Below, in pieces: positions 1-12,500 of a stretch of DNA of 64,000 nt. The stretch is taken from assembly GCA_012845835.1 (NCBI GenBank), contig JABAKD010000021.1, positions 13,518,978-13,582,977 on the forward strand. The letters are read 5' to 3'. Positions within the stretch are counted from its first letter, which is position 1; each line of letters opens with the position of its first letter. The notes below the pieces were generated by a model that was not told where the DNA came from, ran no database searches, and saw nothing but the letters and a program-made list of their open reading frames with translations. Source of the stretch: Undaria pinnatifida. Lineage: Eukaryota; Sar; Phaeophyceae; Laminariales; Alariaceae. Made by a program: the position numbers and the translations under genes.

Positions 1-501
1 CAAGAGTAAATTTTACTGTTTGGCCAGCATATGTTCTGAAAGTTTTTCTATTGGTTAGTAACAGCTCCTGACTCGCGGTTGAAGATTCCGGCGTCCTAGT
101 AATGGAAGAAGTGGTTGTGTATTTTGGTGGGCACGCATTCAACGTTTTGTTTTTGCACTGGGCACCGCCTCTACGTTAGCCATCAGATGCATCGATTCCG
201 TGCCCCGCCTGTGGACCGTTTACTGTTTTAACAGTTAGGGGTGTCTTCTTCACACGTTTGCTGCCGATTTTCTTTCCCCTCGAAAACTACTTGTATGTAG
301 CCTATTCGACGCGTTCTACGATAGAGTGATGCATTTGCTGTTAGGTGTTGATGTATGTTTTTTGTTTTTGTTCGTTTGCGTGGGTCCTGACAGGCGTGTT
401 GACGTGCACGTGTGGGTGCGGGGGTCCATTGTGGTTTCGTTGCGTGGCAGATATAACACCCTCCAGGGAATCACAACTAAGTGTCGATCGCCCGGCTAAC
501 G

Positions 502-565
502 ATGGTACGGTTGACCAAGACGCTTACGGCCTTGCTAGGGGCGTCTGTGTGTATCGCAGTGAACG
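502..565 (+). other. Exon 1: start codon and signal peptide
   Basis: ATG at 502 opens MVRLTKTLTALLGASVCIAV, a basic N-terminus followed by a hydrophobic stretch typical of a secretion signal. The donor GTGAGT follows in phase 1. The mirrored copy differs at three residues, and silent differences (five) exceed replacements, which supports coding constraint. Confidence 0.75.
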
Positions 566-3500
566 GTGAGTTAAAATCTCCAAGTCGTCCCTTGTTTATC
601 GTATGGCTATGTGTTTGATTTTGCATTAATGCTACATAAGAAGATTCGATAGAACATAATTGGTGTAGTGCGACCATTTCGTGCGGAGGACCCAAAAAAT
701 ACGTTTTAAAACTGACATACCGACACCATGAAATTTTAAACAACCGTGCTGGCGGACATCACCTTCTCGTGTTGTTGTCAGGGTGTAGTGTGTGCTGGCC
801 GAACCGATGTTCCGTCGGAGAAAGAAACGATAAGGGATATACTTCTCGGTGGACGAAGTAACGTTCTTCTCCGTAGATGTTGCGATGGTCATTTTATGGT
901 CCCTTGTACGAGATGATTGGGGATGTTTTTGTTGGTGTCTGGGAATGGGGTTTTCGGGGTGGGCGTAGAAGAGGTCAAACTGGTGCCTCTTCCTCCCTCA
1001 CCTTCGAGAGTAGATATCACGAGCTGGTTGCCAAGACCGAGTCCAGCACAAACGAGTCGGTGTTCGTGCTGGGTGCTTGAGCAGATCGACGTAGTCCGAC
1101 CCAGCCACATTCACAAGTCTGCGCCTCTCGATTTTTCCTTTTCCTCCCTCCCTTTTTTTTGAGCGCCCTTGCTGGCGGACACAACCCATTCGGAGTCTTT
1201 CAGGGTGTGTGCTTGCCGAACCGATCTCCCGACGGAGAAGCAGACGATAAAATGTTTTATCCTGACGCGCACAGGGGGTGGACGTTGTACTGAATCCATT
1301 GTTTCGACACATGCACGTGTGGCCCTGCCTGCTTGCCTTATCCGGACCTAGGTATCAACGGATGCCTTTCGGGATGTGCTCCCCAAGAATTCGTGTGAGT
1401 GACAGCGTTTTATCGTTTTTCTTCCCTGGAAAGATATGTGTAGATTGACCAATTGGTTTTCGGGCAGTTTTATACCAGTGACTTGAATATATTTTTCCAT
1501 GTACCTGTACTGTCTTTTTAGCAGAAAGGTCTCGAGAACGGTAGGGATATTAACAGTTTGCAATGTGCATGATTCGATTAGCCGATGTTTACAACAAATA
1601 CTGTGATGTAGGTTCAGGTATGTATGTACGTATGTATGTATGTATGTATGTATGTATGTATGTATTTATGTATGTATGTATGTATGCATGTATGTATGTA
1701 TGTATGTATGTATGTATGTATGTATGTATGTATGTATGTATGTATGTATGTATGTATGTATGTATGTATGTCTTACCAGAGCTTTTCTCACAAGGGGAAC
1801 GAGATTGAAAACACATGGACGCCGCAGCGTCAACGCGTTACTAGTGCGAGGCATGCTTGTCGTCAGGGTACCTAAGATTCGAGTTGTCGTGGAATGCCCT
1901 TCCATGCCAAGGCTACTTGCTCGGACGGCAACGGTACATCCAGCTCCCGGAATATTCCACGAACATATGTCTTGCAACCTTATCAACCATCCTCATTTTC
2001 TCTTCGTGCTTCAATAAACAGGGATTTAGAGAGCTGCGGGATTACCGACGCGGACCTCGCGGACCTCAAGACGTGTTTTGACGATATTGGGCGCAGCGGC
2101 ATCACCTTCATGTATGTTTCCCTCTTATTTAAAGGAGAACAATTATGTGGTCATTACCAAGGCCTAACGATATATTTTGGGAAGCCTGAAGATAATCGAT
2201 ACTGTAGCCGAGCAATACCAGCAAGCACATTAAAAAACGTTTACCCGAACCCATGGCGAAACCAACGGTGGTGGCGGACGGTACGATAGGGCTGGGCGTC
2301 ATTTTATGATAATAGCCCCCTGAGAATCTTCTTACCGAACTACGGAGGTCTATATCGAAACTCGAACCAAGCAATGGAAGACATTTAAAACGAGCAGTTC
2401 GATGAAAACAATGCTTGCTAGGTATTCACCCAATGTCAACGAACATCTGCTGCCACATACGGTGGCCTTGCCCATCTGAATATTTGATTATGATAGGATA
2501 CATATATGGATATCGAGATCCATGTCTTCTCACGGGTACATGCTGTTGGAATATATCAATTGATGTCGATAGGCATAAAAAAAAATGGGTGTTAACTCTT
2601 CTTCGTACGGGTATGCAAATGCAGCTGTGAGTAACTCCAAAAGGTTTTTCTTGTGACGCATGGGTAATTGAAATCACACACGCAACAGCAACTGTCTGTC
2701 GTGTCATTCCGTGGGGAATTACTAAGGAGTGTCTTCTTGAGCACAGAACGTCTGTAGAATATGGTTCGGAAACAAAAAGTTGCGATATAAGTAGGATACA
2801 AGTGCGTCCGTATCCTTCATGCATGAAGGGCGTGCAACGGTTTGGGAACCATTAACCTGTGGCACGCGTCGTACATCTCCATCCTTTTCGCGTGGGCAGT
2901 CCTTGAACTTTAGATGGCCGAAGTCACTACCGTCATCTTGGTATTCCGCATTGCTCCTCTCTGGAGACGCAAGAAGGGATGTCGTAATTGCGAATACACC
3001 AGGCCACATTGAAAGGAGACAGCGGAAGTGGACGATTTCCTGGAGCCAGCGGAAGACAGAGCATTCAGACGACTAGTATACATTGTCTTCAGTGGGCTAA
3101 GGACAATACTGTCTTGTGGAACAAAGCGTCGGCCCCCCATCTCTCGACCTTTCTTCTCGTGCTTACATGTCGCCGGCGTTTCTTTCCCCCCACCGTCATG
3201 CTACTCCTCGCGTTGATCTTGACGTGATTCATGCCGTTCATCAGAAGCATGAATGGCAACGACCTAACAACGATACCTGCGGACCTGTTCGAGTCCATGG
3301 ACGCTTTGACGACGCTGTGAGTGTCGTTTCTAGTCTCCCCCACTGGCCTTACATGATACTCAGCGGCACTTCCATTTCAAAACCCGATGCGAAACGAGAG
3401 CAATATTCTGGAGAATGGTTACATTGCCCTCGATGTCAAGGTCGTAAATTCGGACCAGAGTCGGAGCTTGATTTACGTGGGCCTTTCAAAGGTAACTTGT

Positions 3501-6500
3501 ACAACATGATCAAATTCCGTGTGATGTGCTCAGCGTCCCGTTGTAAACGGTTAATACGTACGGGTGGCCTCTGACGGTGCGGTAGTTCCGTTAAACGTTG
3601 TATTCGGCTCGGGGTGCGGACGGCGAATGAGTAACATTGTCACACAAGTACCACTTGGTAGGTGCATTGGTGGTGTATGCCCGCCAACCTAATAAAGGAT
3701 AGTTTAGCTAGCCATGCAGCCCAAGCTACGACCCGGACTTGCAGAAATCGACAACATATTAGTACCAGGCGAATATATCGCAAGTCACAAGGTGCAGAAG
3801 AAGTGCAAGCAGTGCAGTAGGTTAACCGGCACCTTCGGGGAAACCGTGCATGCGTCTCAAAAAACCATCTTTCGATCCAAAATCTCGGGGAAACCTCAAC
3901 GGCACGAGTAAGGGTAAGGCGTTGTCAGATTAATTTTTTCTTGTAAGAAAACTGATATAGTGTTTTGTTTTGTAGATCTGAGGCAAGCGTGACACGAGCA
4001 CATTATAAAAAGTCATCTGCATGTACGTTTCCTGTCCTGATCAACAATGATGACAAACAATATCGCTCCGGGAGGGCCGCTCGGCTCACAAGCTGTCCGG
4101 GGCTGACGTTTACGTTTTATCCAGTCTGATAACAACCGCCGTAATCCCTTACCTACCCCGCTTCCCCGTGCATCACTCAGCAGCAGTTCTCTCGTTTCTT
4201 CGTCCTGCGACATCCCATCGCTATAGCCTTGGCTTCCGACAAGATGAACGCTCTGTCTAAAGAGTCGTCCCACGTGGGGGGGGGGGGTGCAGGTTTAGGG
4301 GCCAAGCCATTGAGACATGTTTTGCTCTTCAAGCGTGGCCCTATCGTTTAGCATGATTTTTTAACGAATACCTTGCTTTCGCACAATCGGATAGAAACGT
4401 TGGTCGAATTACCAGAACGAATATATCGTCGTAGTTATGCTTTTGCTGAGACATTGAGCTACACATGTTAGGGCCTGCTGCACCATTAGCGTGGGATGCC
4501 TCTAGACCAATATGTAGAGCGAAGAGCGGATAGCGCGAAACGCCCGTTACCACACCACACGTGAAGTAAACAAACACAATGTAGACACTTTGGTCTCGAA
4601 CTCACGATAGCGACGACGTTGTTTTTGTCAAAAATTTCACGCTACAGACGTCAATGAACGGTGGCTGATCTCCTCCAAAGGTAAAACAGTACATGCTTTT
4701 TCGTCTCGGTTACCTATGTTTCCCTGTCTGTCGTTCTGTTGACGCTGCCGTCGCGCCTGGCAGAACCATCACCGACCACAAAATCTCGACAATCGACGAA
4801 GACGCCTTCCAGCCTTTCGCGTCATCCATGACCTATTTGTGAGTAAAGGGTTTGTAATGAAGGATATAGCCGGGAGCCTACGTCTTGTCAGTGTCGACGG
4901 GAGAAAATATTCAGCGTCGCTAGACACCACGCTGTACGTTGCGATGGCGTGCACAAATGTCGAATTAGTCGACTGAAACCAAACGTTGTTGTATGTAGCT
5001 ACGAGTGCATGCTGTTATATTTCTTCCGCAGTGGAAAACCTGAACCACCAAGAATGTTTTGGTTGACCTCAACAACCAAGGTTGGGGGCGATTTAATACG
5101 CCTCAAGTTCCGCGTTACCGTAGCCACAATGCTACTGCGCCCGTCTGTCGGCTGCGGTTGCGTCACTTGGGGTCGCCTTACACAACGCCAAAAAACATTA
5201 AAAGGTCGCGAAACCCGACTTCCTAACAAATACCTTTTATAGTCTATGTCGCTGGTGATCAAAAGGAGGTTCTACACATCATACCATAGAAATCCATGTG
5301 TTGACTGGTACCTGCTCGGTGTTTATCACATCATAAGAGTCAGCCATGAACGTTTCGCACCTGTCAACATTCACTCTCCCGCGTATAGCCGACATGCTAA
5401 AATTCCGTCAAGTATATGGCAAACCTCGTGTGTACCACAAATTGATACTACGAATGACTACGCAAGCATCGCCCATTCCTCGCCTCCGCGATGTCGAACG
5501 TTCGAGAAATCTCCCAAGCACCACGTATTTGTCAAGTTGCTTCAACAATATCGCAACGCACTGCACGAACGGGAAACGAGGTTATAATTTACTGCGATCC
5601 ATGCGCATGCTTCCTCAGGGACCTAGACACCGGTGTGCTCGAGTCGGTAGAAGCCGGTCTCTTCGCCAACATGGGATCCATCCAAACCATGTGAGTGCGC
5701 TGCATACCAGTACCGGGTACGAGTATGCTAAATATATGTCGTGGTTCGCGGTATGAAACCTACACAATGACGACAAGTCGCCCACTACCCCTTGTCCTCA
5801 TTAGCAGTAAAACAGATTGACTAATCCAAATTGACGTTATGTATGTCCTGTCGTGCGACTTGTGAGGGTGACGTCACCACCACGCGCCTGCAGCGATTCT
5901 CGGTGGTGGCGTGGTATAGCCATTGTTGCGCCAGGCATTACTCGTACGCCTGAAATTCGTTTCATTTTTTTTATTTTTTTTTTTTTATTTTTTTTTTATC
6001 CTCCGGCGGATGGGGAAAAATAAAGCTTTAGCTCACCACACTTCCACGTATTTTCATACGCGTCGTGTGTCGATTTAACTCAGTTGCTTTCGCAGCCCAA
6101 CGCTAGCTGGCGCACCCTTCGAATCCCCTTGTAGGTATAGCGTGAGCCGTTCCTATCAGAGTTGTATATATCAGAATGCATGTAGATAATAGAAGTAGAG
6201 ACAGATTAGATACCTACCTTAATGAATGAAAGTTATATAATGTTATGCATTACAGGTTCTTACAAGTAGCCTGTAACGGCGACTCCACCCTCACGATCTC
6301 GCAGCGACTCCACGGCGACTAATTTTGTTTGTGGCGTGGTACAACCATGGCGCCCCCGGATAAAAACCCGTACGACTACAATTCGTACTTGATGTCCCAG
6401 TATCGTAGAAACGAATGTATCTAGACTGCGGTGATACGGTAGATATCTGTCGCAAACAAGGTGAAAGCGCAGTACTCACAGGGCCCCAATGCTCATAGAA

Positions 6501-9500
6501 GTATAAACTATACGCAAAACATGTCTCTAAAGCATGATGGTAGACCATTCTGCACAGGTGTTTCAAAGGTACCATGATTCAGTCATTGCACGCCAGGAAA
6601 CAATCCCAGGTAGTAGGTAGCGCATAGAGTAGATATCCGGTACAATCAAGGCAGGCTCGCAGCATGCATCATGAAACATTGTATCACTCTAGCCACACTA
6701 ATTAGTTCGAGGCAAGCCTGCATTTGTCGCCCCAACCCGCAACCAATGCGTGTAATCACGGGGGAAACCGACAAGAGCAACCCATCTGACGGTGTATATA
6801 GACTATACTCTCACGAGGACCTTTTATCGATGAAGTCAATGACAACAGATCCTTTCTTGAAAACGCCCACGCGTGTACTGCCCTCGACGATCTCACAGCA
6901 GCAGCTTGCAGATCGGATTTTGTTGGTGTTAATATCATCATGAACGGAATCAAGTCAGCACCAGCTCCAACCATGGCATAATATATCATGTAATTTAGTC
7001 TCAACGCAGAAATAATCAACCGGTCGGAGTTGATGTTGCGATAATCATCGCCAGACACGTCAGGAAGGGCTCCGACCATTACGTACTCCACAATGTAATA
7101 CTAGTATATCGGTATGATCGTGGCTCAAAGTTTACAACACCAGCCATACGTAACTACAGCATCACCACAATAGACTTATCATACGCGTCTACAGCAGTAC
7201 GTACACTGCGATATTTTACACCGCGTACCTGTTGCAGTAGACTATCGTACTAACGATTTGATACGAGTATAGTCTAGACTTTAGACTATGTGGTCACAAA
7301 ATATATCAGCACTTACTTTCTCCCAATATCGTGGGACAAATGCCAGGAGAGGGAACTTTCACCGCTTGACCGACCACAATTTTCAACAATTCGCCTTGAC
7401 TGACGGTGAACTACTAGGTTTTAGTTTGAAACCGTCGATTTGACACGATATATTTGACACTTTTGAGACCGCTAGGCAATCCCCCTTAGCTAGCCATCTC
7501 GGTAACGAGTGCTGCTGCTGTGGCAGGACACTAAGACCACAAATTAACCTCTTTTCCAATAATCCCTTGCAGCAATTGCAGTCCATAACCTCGTCCACCG
7601 ACGTAAACCACACGCACCGCTTCGAACGTGCAGCCAGATGCCCTCGTTTATCGATCTCCGGATCGTGGGTATGACCTACCAAGTTTCAAAAGCCTGGCTT
7701 GGCAATAAGAAAAAAAACTAATGTGACTAGCTTGGCTGGCTACTCCAGGTACTACCTCATGCTTCTCCAAGATATCAGCATGAGCCCCAACTCGCTAGTG
7801 CTCGGCGTGTCCTTGCGAGCAGGCGACGAGCTGAATCCGAGACTGGTCCTAGGGGGCTGTTTTACCGTTTCCTACAATCCCCTGTGCTGACCGGGATTCC
7901 TGACACAAACATGCTTCATTCTCTGTATCAAAACATAACAAACGTCGCTTTTTGTGAGGGTACGCGCGGTATTGGTCGGGTCGGGAAAATATGGTCGTGT
8001 CGGGAACGTTCGAGACGGGAACGAGACCCGCTAGTGTATTTCGTTTCTGACGGCGACTTCCGGACCCCTCCCCGACTTCAATCTCTCTACCACCGTTGAC
8101 CGTCCCGACTTTCGGCATCTTGTTCCCGTCCCGACTTGTTTTCGTCACGCCATCATGTGCTTTCCGGACTTTTCTCGTCCTGCCGTCCGCCCACTTGTTC
8201 CCATCCGATCCCGACTTTCGCACACAGTGTCTCTCATCCCCAAATCACTTACTTGCGTGGTGAACGATTTTTCCATTCTATATAATGTAGGTTGCGTCTT
8301 CAACCCGTCATATGACTATGGACGCAGATGGATTATTGTCATTTAAATTATTCCGCTTATGTATCATGTGCATGCAGGAGATTGTGCGTTTACATTTAAA
8401 TTTTCATGTATCTTGCAAAATTTTTGCCGCCCCTTCCTCTTGTTGTGACTGTTTCCATAAACGTCGGTTATGAGTCGAATGGAATTTCAAAAAGTAAAAT
8501 ACACTCCAGCTAGCTGTGACATCGCATTTTTGGTCGAAATTCTTCTTTGCAAGCTGTGTGTGATACTCCGATCGCGCGTATTACGGGTTGTGTGTCCTCA
8601 TGAAGGATATAGGTCGGCGACTTCCCTTGCAACTACAGTGTAGCTATGAGGGTCAACAGGGTAATGTTAGGCAGTCTGTGCGCGGAAACTCAAAAACCCG
8701 TTTCTGAGGAAGACAAAATGTGACAGCTGTGGGAGGGAATGCATCAGTTTAATATGGAGTGAATCCTGTAAGTCGAATAACCAGTGAAGGGAGGGTGGAG
8801 TTTTTAAGGACCTGGGGGGCTGATTCTGATCAAAAGCGAGCGGGATTTAGGTCGCATAGATGTAGGGGTTTGCTCAACGCGTGGTTCTAGATCTAAGCGA
8901 TAGTGCAGGTGGTCGGGAATGAGGGGGCATTGGGGCCGGGGAGGGGTGGGAACTGCAGCAGCGGCATGGACGGCCCTAAAACGATTAAAATGAGGCGATA
9001 TCTAGGGGGTGGGTGTATTTATTACTGTGGCGGACTTCAATATTAGGTGGGGCGTTTGGGCAAGAGGGAGCGAGGAAAACAAAAAAAAAGGGGGGAGGGG
9101 AGGATTTTCAAGAGGTTTAGGTCACATGTAATATTTAAATACACTCCAGCTATGAGATTGAGGATTTGGTCGACACCGATCTCCGCAACATTGTGTGTGA
9201 TCCTCCAATCGCGCGTATAAATCATATATGTAGGGGCTTGCTATACGTGCGGTGCTGGGTCTGGAAGATCGTGCGGAGTGTGGGGAAGGAGAGGGCGTTG
9301 GAGGGTGGAAGGGGGGATGAATGGAAACTTCGTCAGGAATGGCTAGAAAGATAATGACGTGATATCAATTGCTTCGAATAATATTATAAATAATGAAAAT
9401 ACACTCCAGCTGTGAGATCGGAGTTTCGTCGAAACTAATATATGTTGACTCTTTCTGTGAACAAAAACCTTCCAAAAAATGTATGAAAAGAATATTTGTA

Positions 9501-12500
9501 TTTTCAACAAAAAAAAAAGCGGCGAAAGGTCGTTCAAGCATTTGACAAGTAGCACTTGGTACCATTTTTCACTTGCTTACCGTTCGTTGTTGATGTATCC
9601 GGCCAGCGTTCTCCGCCGTGTTGCCAAACTATTCCGGACTGCATCTCCCCGCCATATCCTGACTACGTTCTCGACAGATCTCCCGATTGTATTCCCGACC
9701 GTTTCGTCGACTATATGGGTAGCAGACTGATTCTCGACTTTGTTTCCGACTGATTTCGTTACCACGCGTACACTTGGTTTAGTTTTTTTATGTTGGTTTT
9801 TTATGAGCGTTTTGAAGAAAAAGCCCCCCTTTTGTAATTTTTGTGGTCCTGAGCATGAGACCTGTACAAAGACGATGTGTCGTTAACCCTTCTCCGTCCT
9901 AATTAGCAGTAAGACCAATTAAATTCTCCACATCAACGATTTACGTCGAGCGACGCCCGGGTCACATGACGCCTCTGATGCAGTTTGCTAGTTAATCGAC
10001 AGAGCACGACGCAATTGCCATCGGTCAGTGTGGCGAAGGATCTCAGATCAAAACTCGTATGCCAAACGTTTCTGTCCGAAGCCGTAAATTAAATATGGAT
10101 GCGGCCTTGTCGTGTACGATGTTTTTCTCTGGACTAGCTGTACCGAAGGATGGACCCTTACGCGTCTGTGTATCCTCGTATAGTCGGAGGGCCTTTTGAG
10201 TGTTGTCGTGTCTTGGCTGTGATGCATGCATACCATTTGGGCCGTAAGCCATACTCTCTCTCACAGACTGTTGAGATCGCCTCTGTAACATTGGTAGCGG
10301 TTGTTGACTTGAACGCGAACACCATATACCCCTCCTGACCAGACACAATATCGATATTAGCCGTTCCGGAGCATTTTGTTTATTTCGTTGCTAAATGTTT
10401 AGCTGCTGGCGATCGATGAACCGTGCTCATGACGTAAATCAACGCTTAACGTCTCGCCAAAACGAAAGACATATATTTCAGTGCATTCAAGAGGTTGGAG
10501 AAAGCCACGGGAGCACCCCCCCCAATCCGTGAAAAATCTGAAAATACCGAGTAACTAGGTTTACACACGCGGACAGTCGAGCGGCGTAACCGCAACTATC
10601 GCTCTGTCGCGAGTTTTGTTCCTCTAACGTGGAACATGGACATGTGTTCCAACGTGATCGTTATGGAATGGCAGGCCATCCGGCTATTTGCCGTGCTCAA
10701 TGCTAAACATTACATGAATATACATTTTCATGCACACTGAGAGGAGACGTGTTTCATCGACAGACAAGTCGGCCAATGACCTCCCCTGTCCGTTAGAGTG
10801 TGTTTTCGAAACTCCCACAAGTACACTATCGAACTACATCCGTCACAGTGTATTTCTTAAGGGTTAACGCCCGTCCCGTTTTTTCTCAACAGCAATTGCT
10901 CAAGCTAGCTCGAAGCTGGCACGTGATCAGAAACTTGAATCGTCATTTATCTCCCCCCAATCGCTGCCCAATCTTGGTTAAATACGTATGGTAATAATAA
11001 CTGCACTATTTGCTTACATACACAGCCTCATCAACGGCCAACGACCCAGGAACAAGAAAAATAACGAAATGGAATATCTCTCGACAATACTCTAGAGCGA
11101 AGAAAAATGAGTTCAAACAGCCTTGTCGTCAGCATCTCTATCGCGCCAGCGAGGAAGCTCGGCAAACGGATCTCGCCAACTATTTAGTACGTATGCGCCA
11201 AAGAATGGGTTGCATAAGTGGAAGACGGTGGCGAGAGCTCGTGGTGCCCGGCTAAGGCGAAAACGTCCGGGTCTTCGATTCCGATACTACCGCAATACTC
11301 CCGCTCTCCTCCCCGCTTAGGATTTCCCGCTGAGAGGTATCGGCTAAACGAATGAACTACTCCCATACACGCCCAGGTGGCAGACGCTACATTTGTTACC
11401 CAAAGACGGGAATCGGCCCCCTCCCATGTGCGTTGATTCCTATTCATATCGACGAAAAGAGACCCAGGTTCAACGATAACAAAGTCTACGCCGAAAGTAT
11501 CGCAACGTGCGCGGTTGGCTTGTGTGGCGCCTGGTATTTGTTTGGAGAACAAACGTTCGAGAGGCGATCTACTATACAACACAGCGGAAACGTCAGGCAA
11601 AGTAGATAATTCTCGGTAGCCTGGTCTGTCAGGTTTCCCATTTTTTCGGCAAGCAGGCTGAGTCTTAGAAGCCCAATCACGGTCAGCTAAATCACAAGTC
11701 AACAAGGAACCCAGGTAAGCATTTTTTCACGTCTCTGCTGCTGGAGCCTATTTGCTTAATCTCTGTGGAGCGACCGTTCCTGCCTCAGCCCTATGCATTT
11801 AGTTGAGGATTTCGATCGTCACCCACCCAATTGTGAAAATTACTGCTCGCACGAATGTATAATGGATTTCCGGCGCTTCGACCCCCATTGATATTTACCC
11901 ATCACGAACGACACCACATGAATGGTACCTGGTAAACAATTATTACGCGTTTTCATGTTCGCTCTCCCATCGTTTCGTTGCCGCTTACGTGCGTTAGATA
12001 CCTTGGCAGCAATAAACTGGCATCCCTTCCATCCGGCATCTTCGCCGACCTGGGAGCTATGACCTCGATGTGAGTATCACGAGACGACATCCCTGAAATT
12101 TGTTACATGCGATCTTAGCGTCTAATATACCGTTTCCGAAGAGAGGAATGGTTAGAACATTACAAAAGATCCCTAGGCGAACCACCGGGTCGCATTTGAA
12201 GTCATTCATACTGGACTGTCAATGATCTTAACAGTATTCCAACAGGCAGGGCATACACCGGCAAAACCGCCGCCACGTCTTTTATTCTTAAAGGCCGAAG
12301 CTGGTTTCACGGAAAATATGAGGTTTTGGATGGATGAGTTGACACGGGTGTATGCATACCGGAACGGTGGGATCCCTCCCCCGAATGACCCCCTCACCAT
12401 AGCATTGATCGACCTGTAATACAACTGCGCGAAGGAGACGGTCACAGATATCCATGCACAATGGGCGCGTCAACCCTGCGGGACATGGTCGACCGCGTTG

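Noticed and set aside
1000-1100. Conserved stretch with KTESSTNESVFV (right: KTESNTSKSEFV at about 56,100-56,170).
   Set aside because: Conserved between arms, but it does not fit between exons 1 and 2 in phase and ends in a stop; treated as intron sequence.
1563-2017. Long reading frames across the TATG repeat (MYVCMYVC and IHTYIHTY).
   Set aside because: They are products of a microsatellite that lacks stops.
10043-10348. Open frames of about 100 codons, partly alike between arms (YGPNGMHAS), antisense to the LRR gene.
   Set aside because: Differences do not favour third positions and no domain is seen; probably chance openness in homologous DNA.
11380-11610. Open frame with ESIATCAVGLCGAWYLF, partly shared with 46,452-46,670.
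   Set aside because: Only a short part is alike and the frames do not join the flanking LRR exons.
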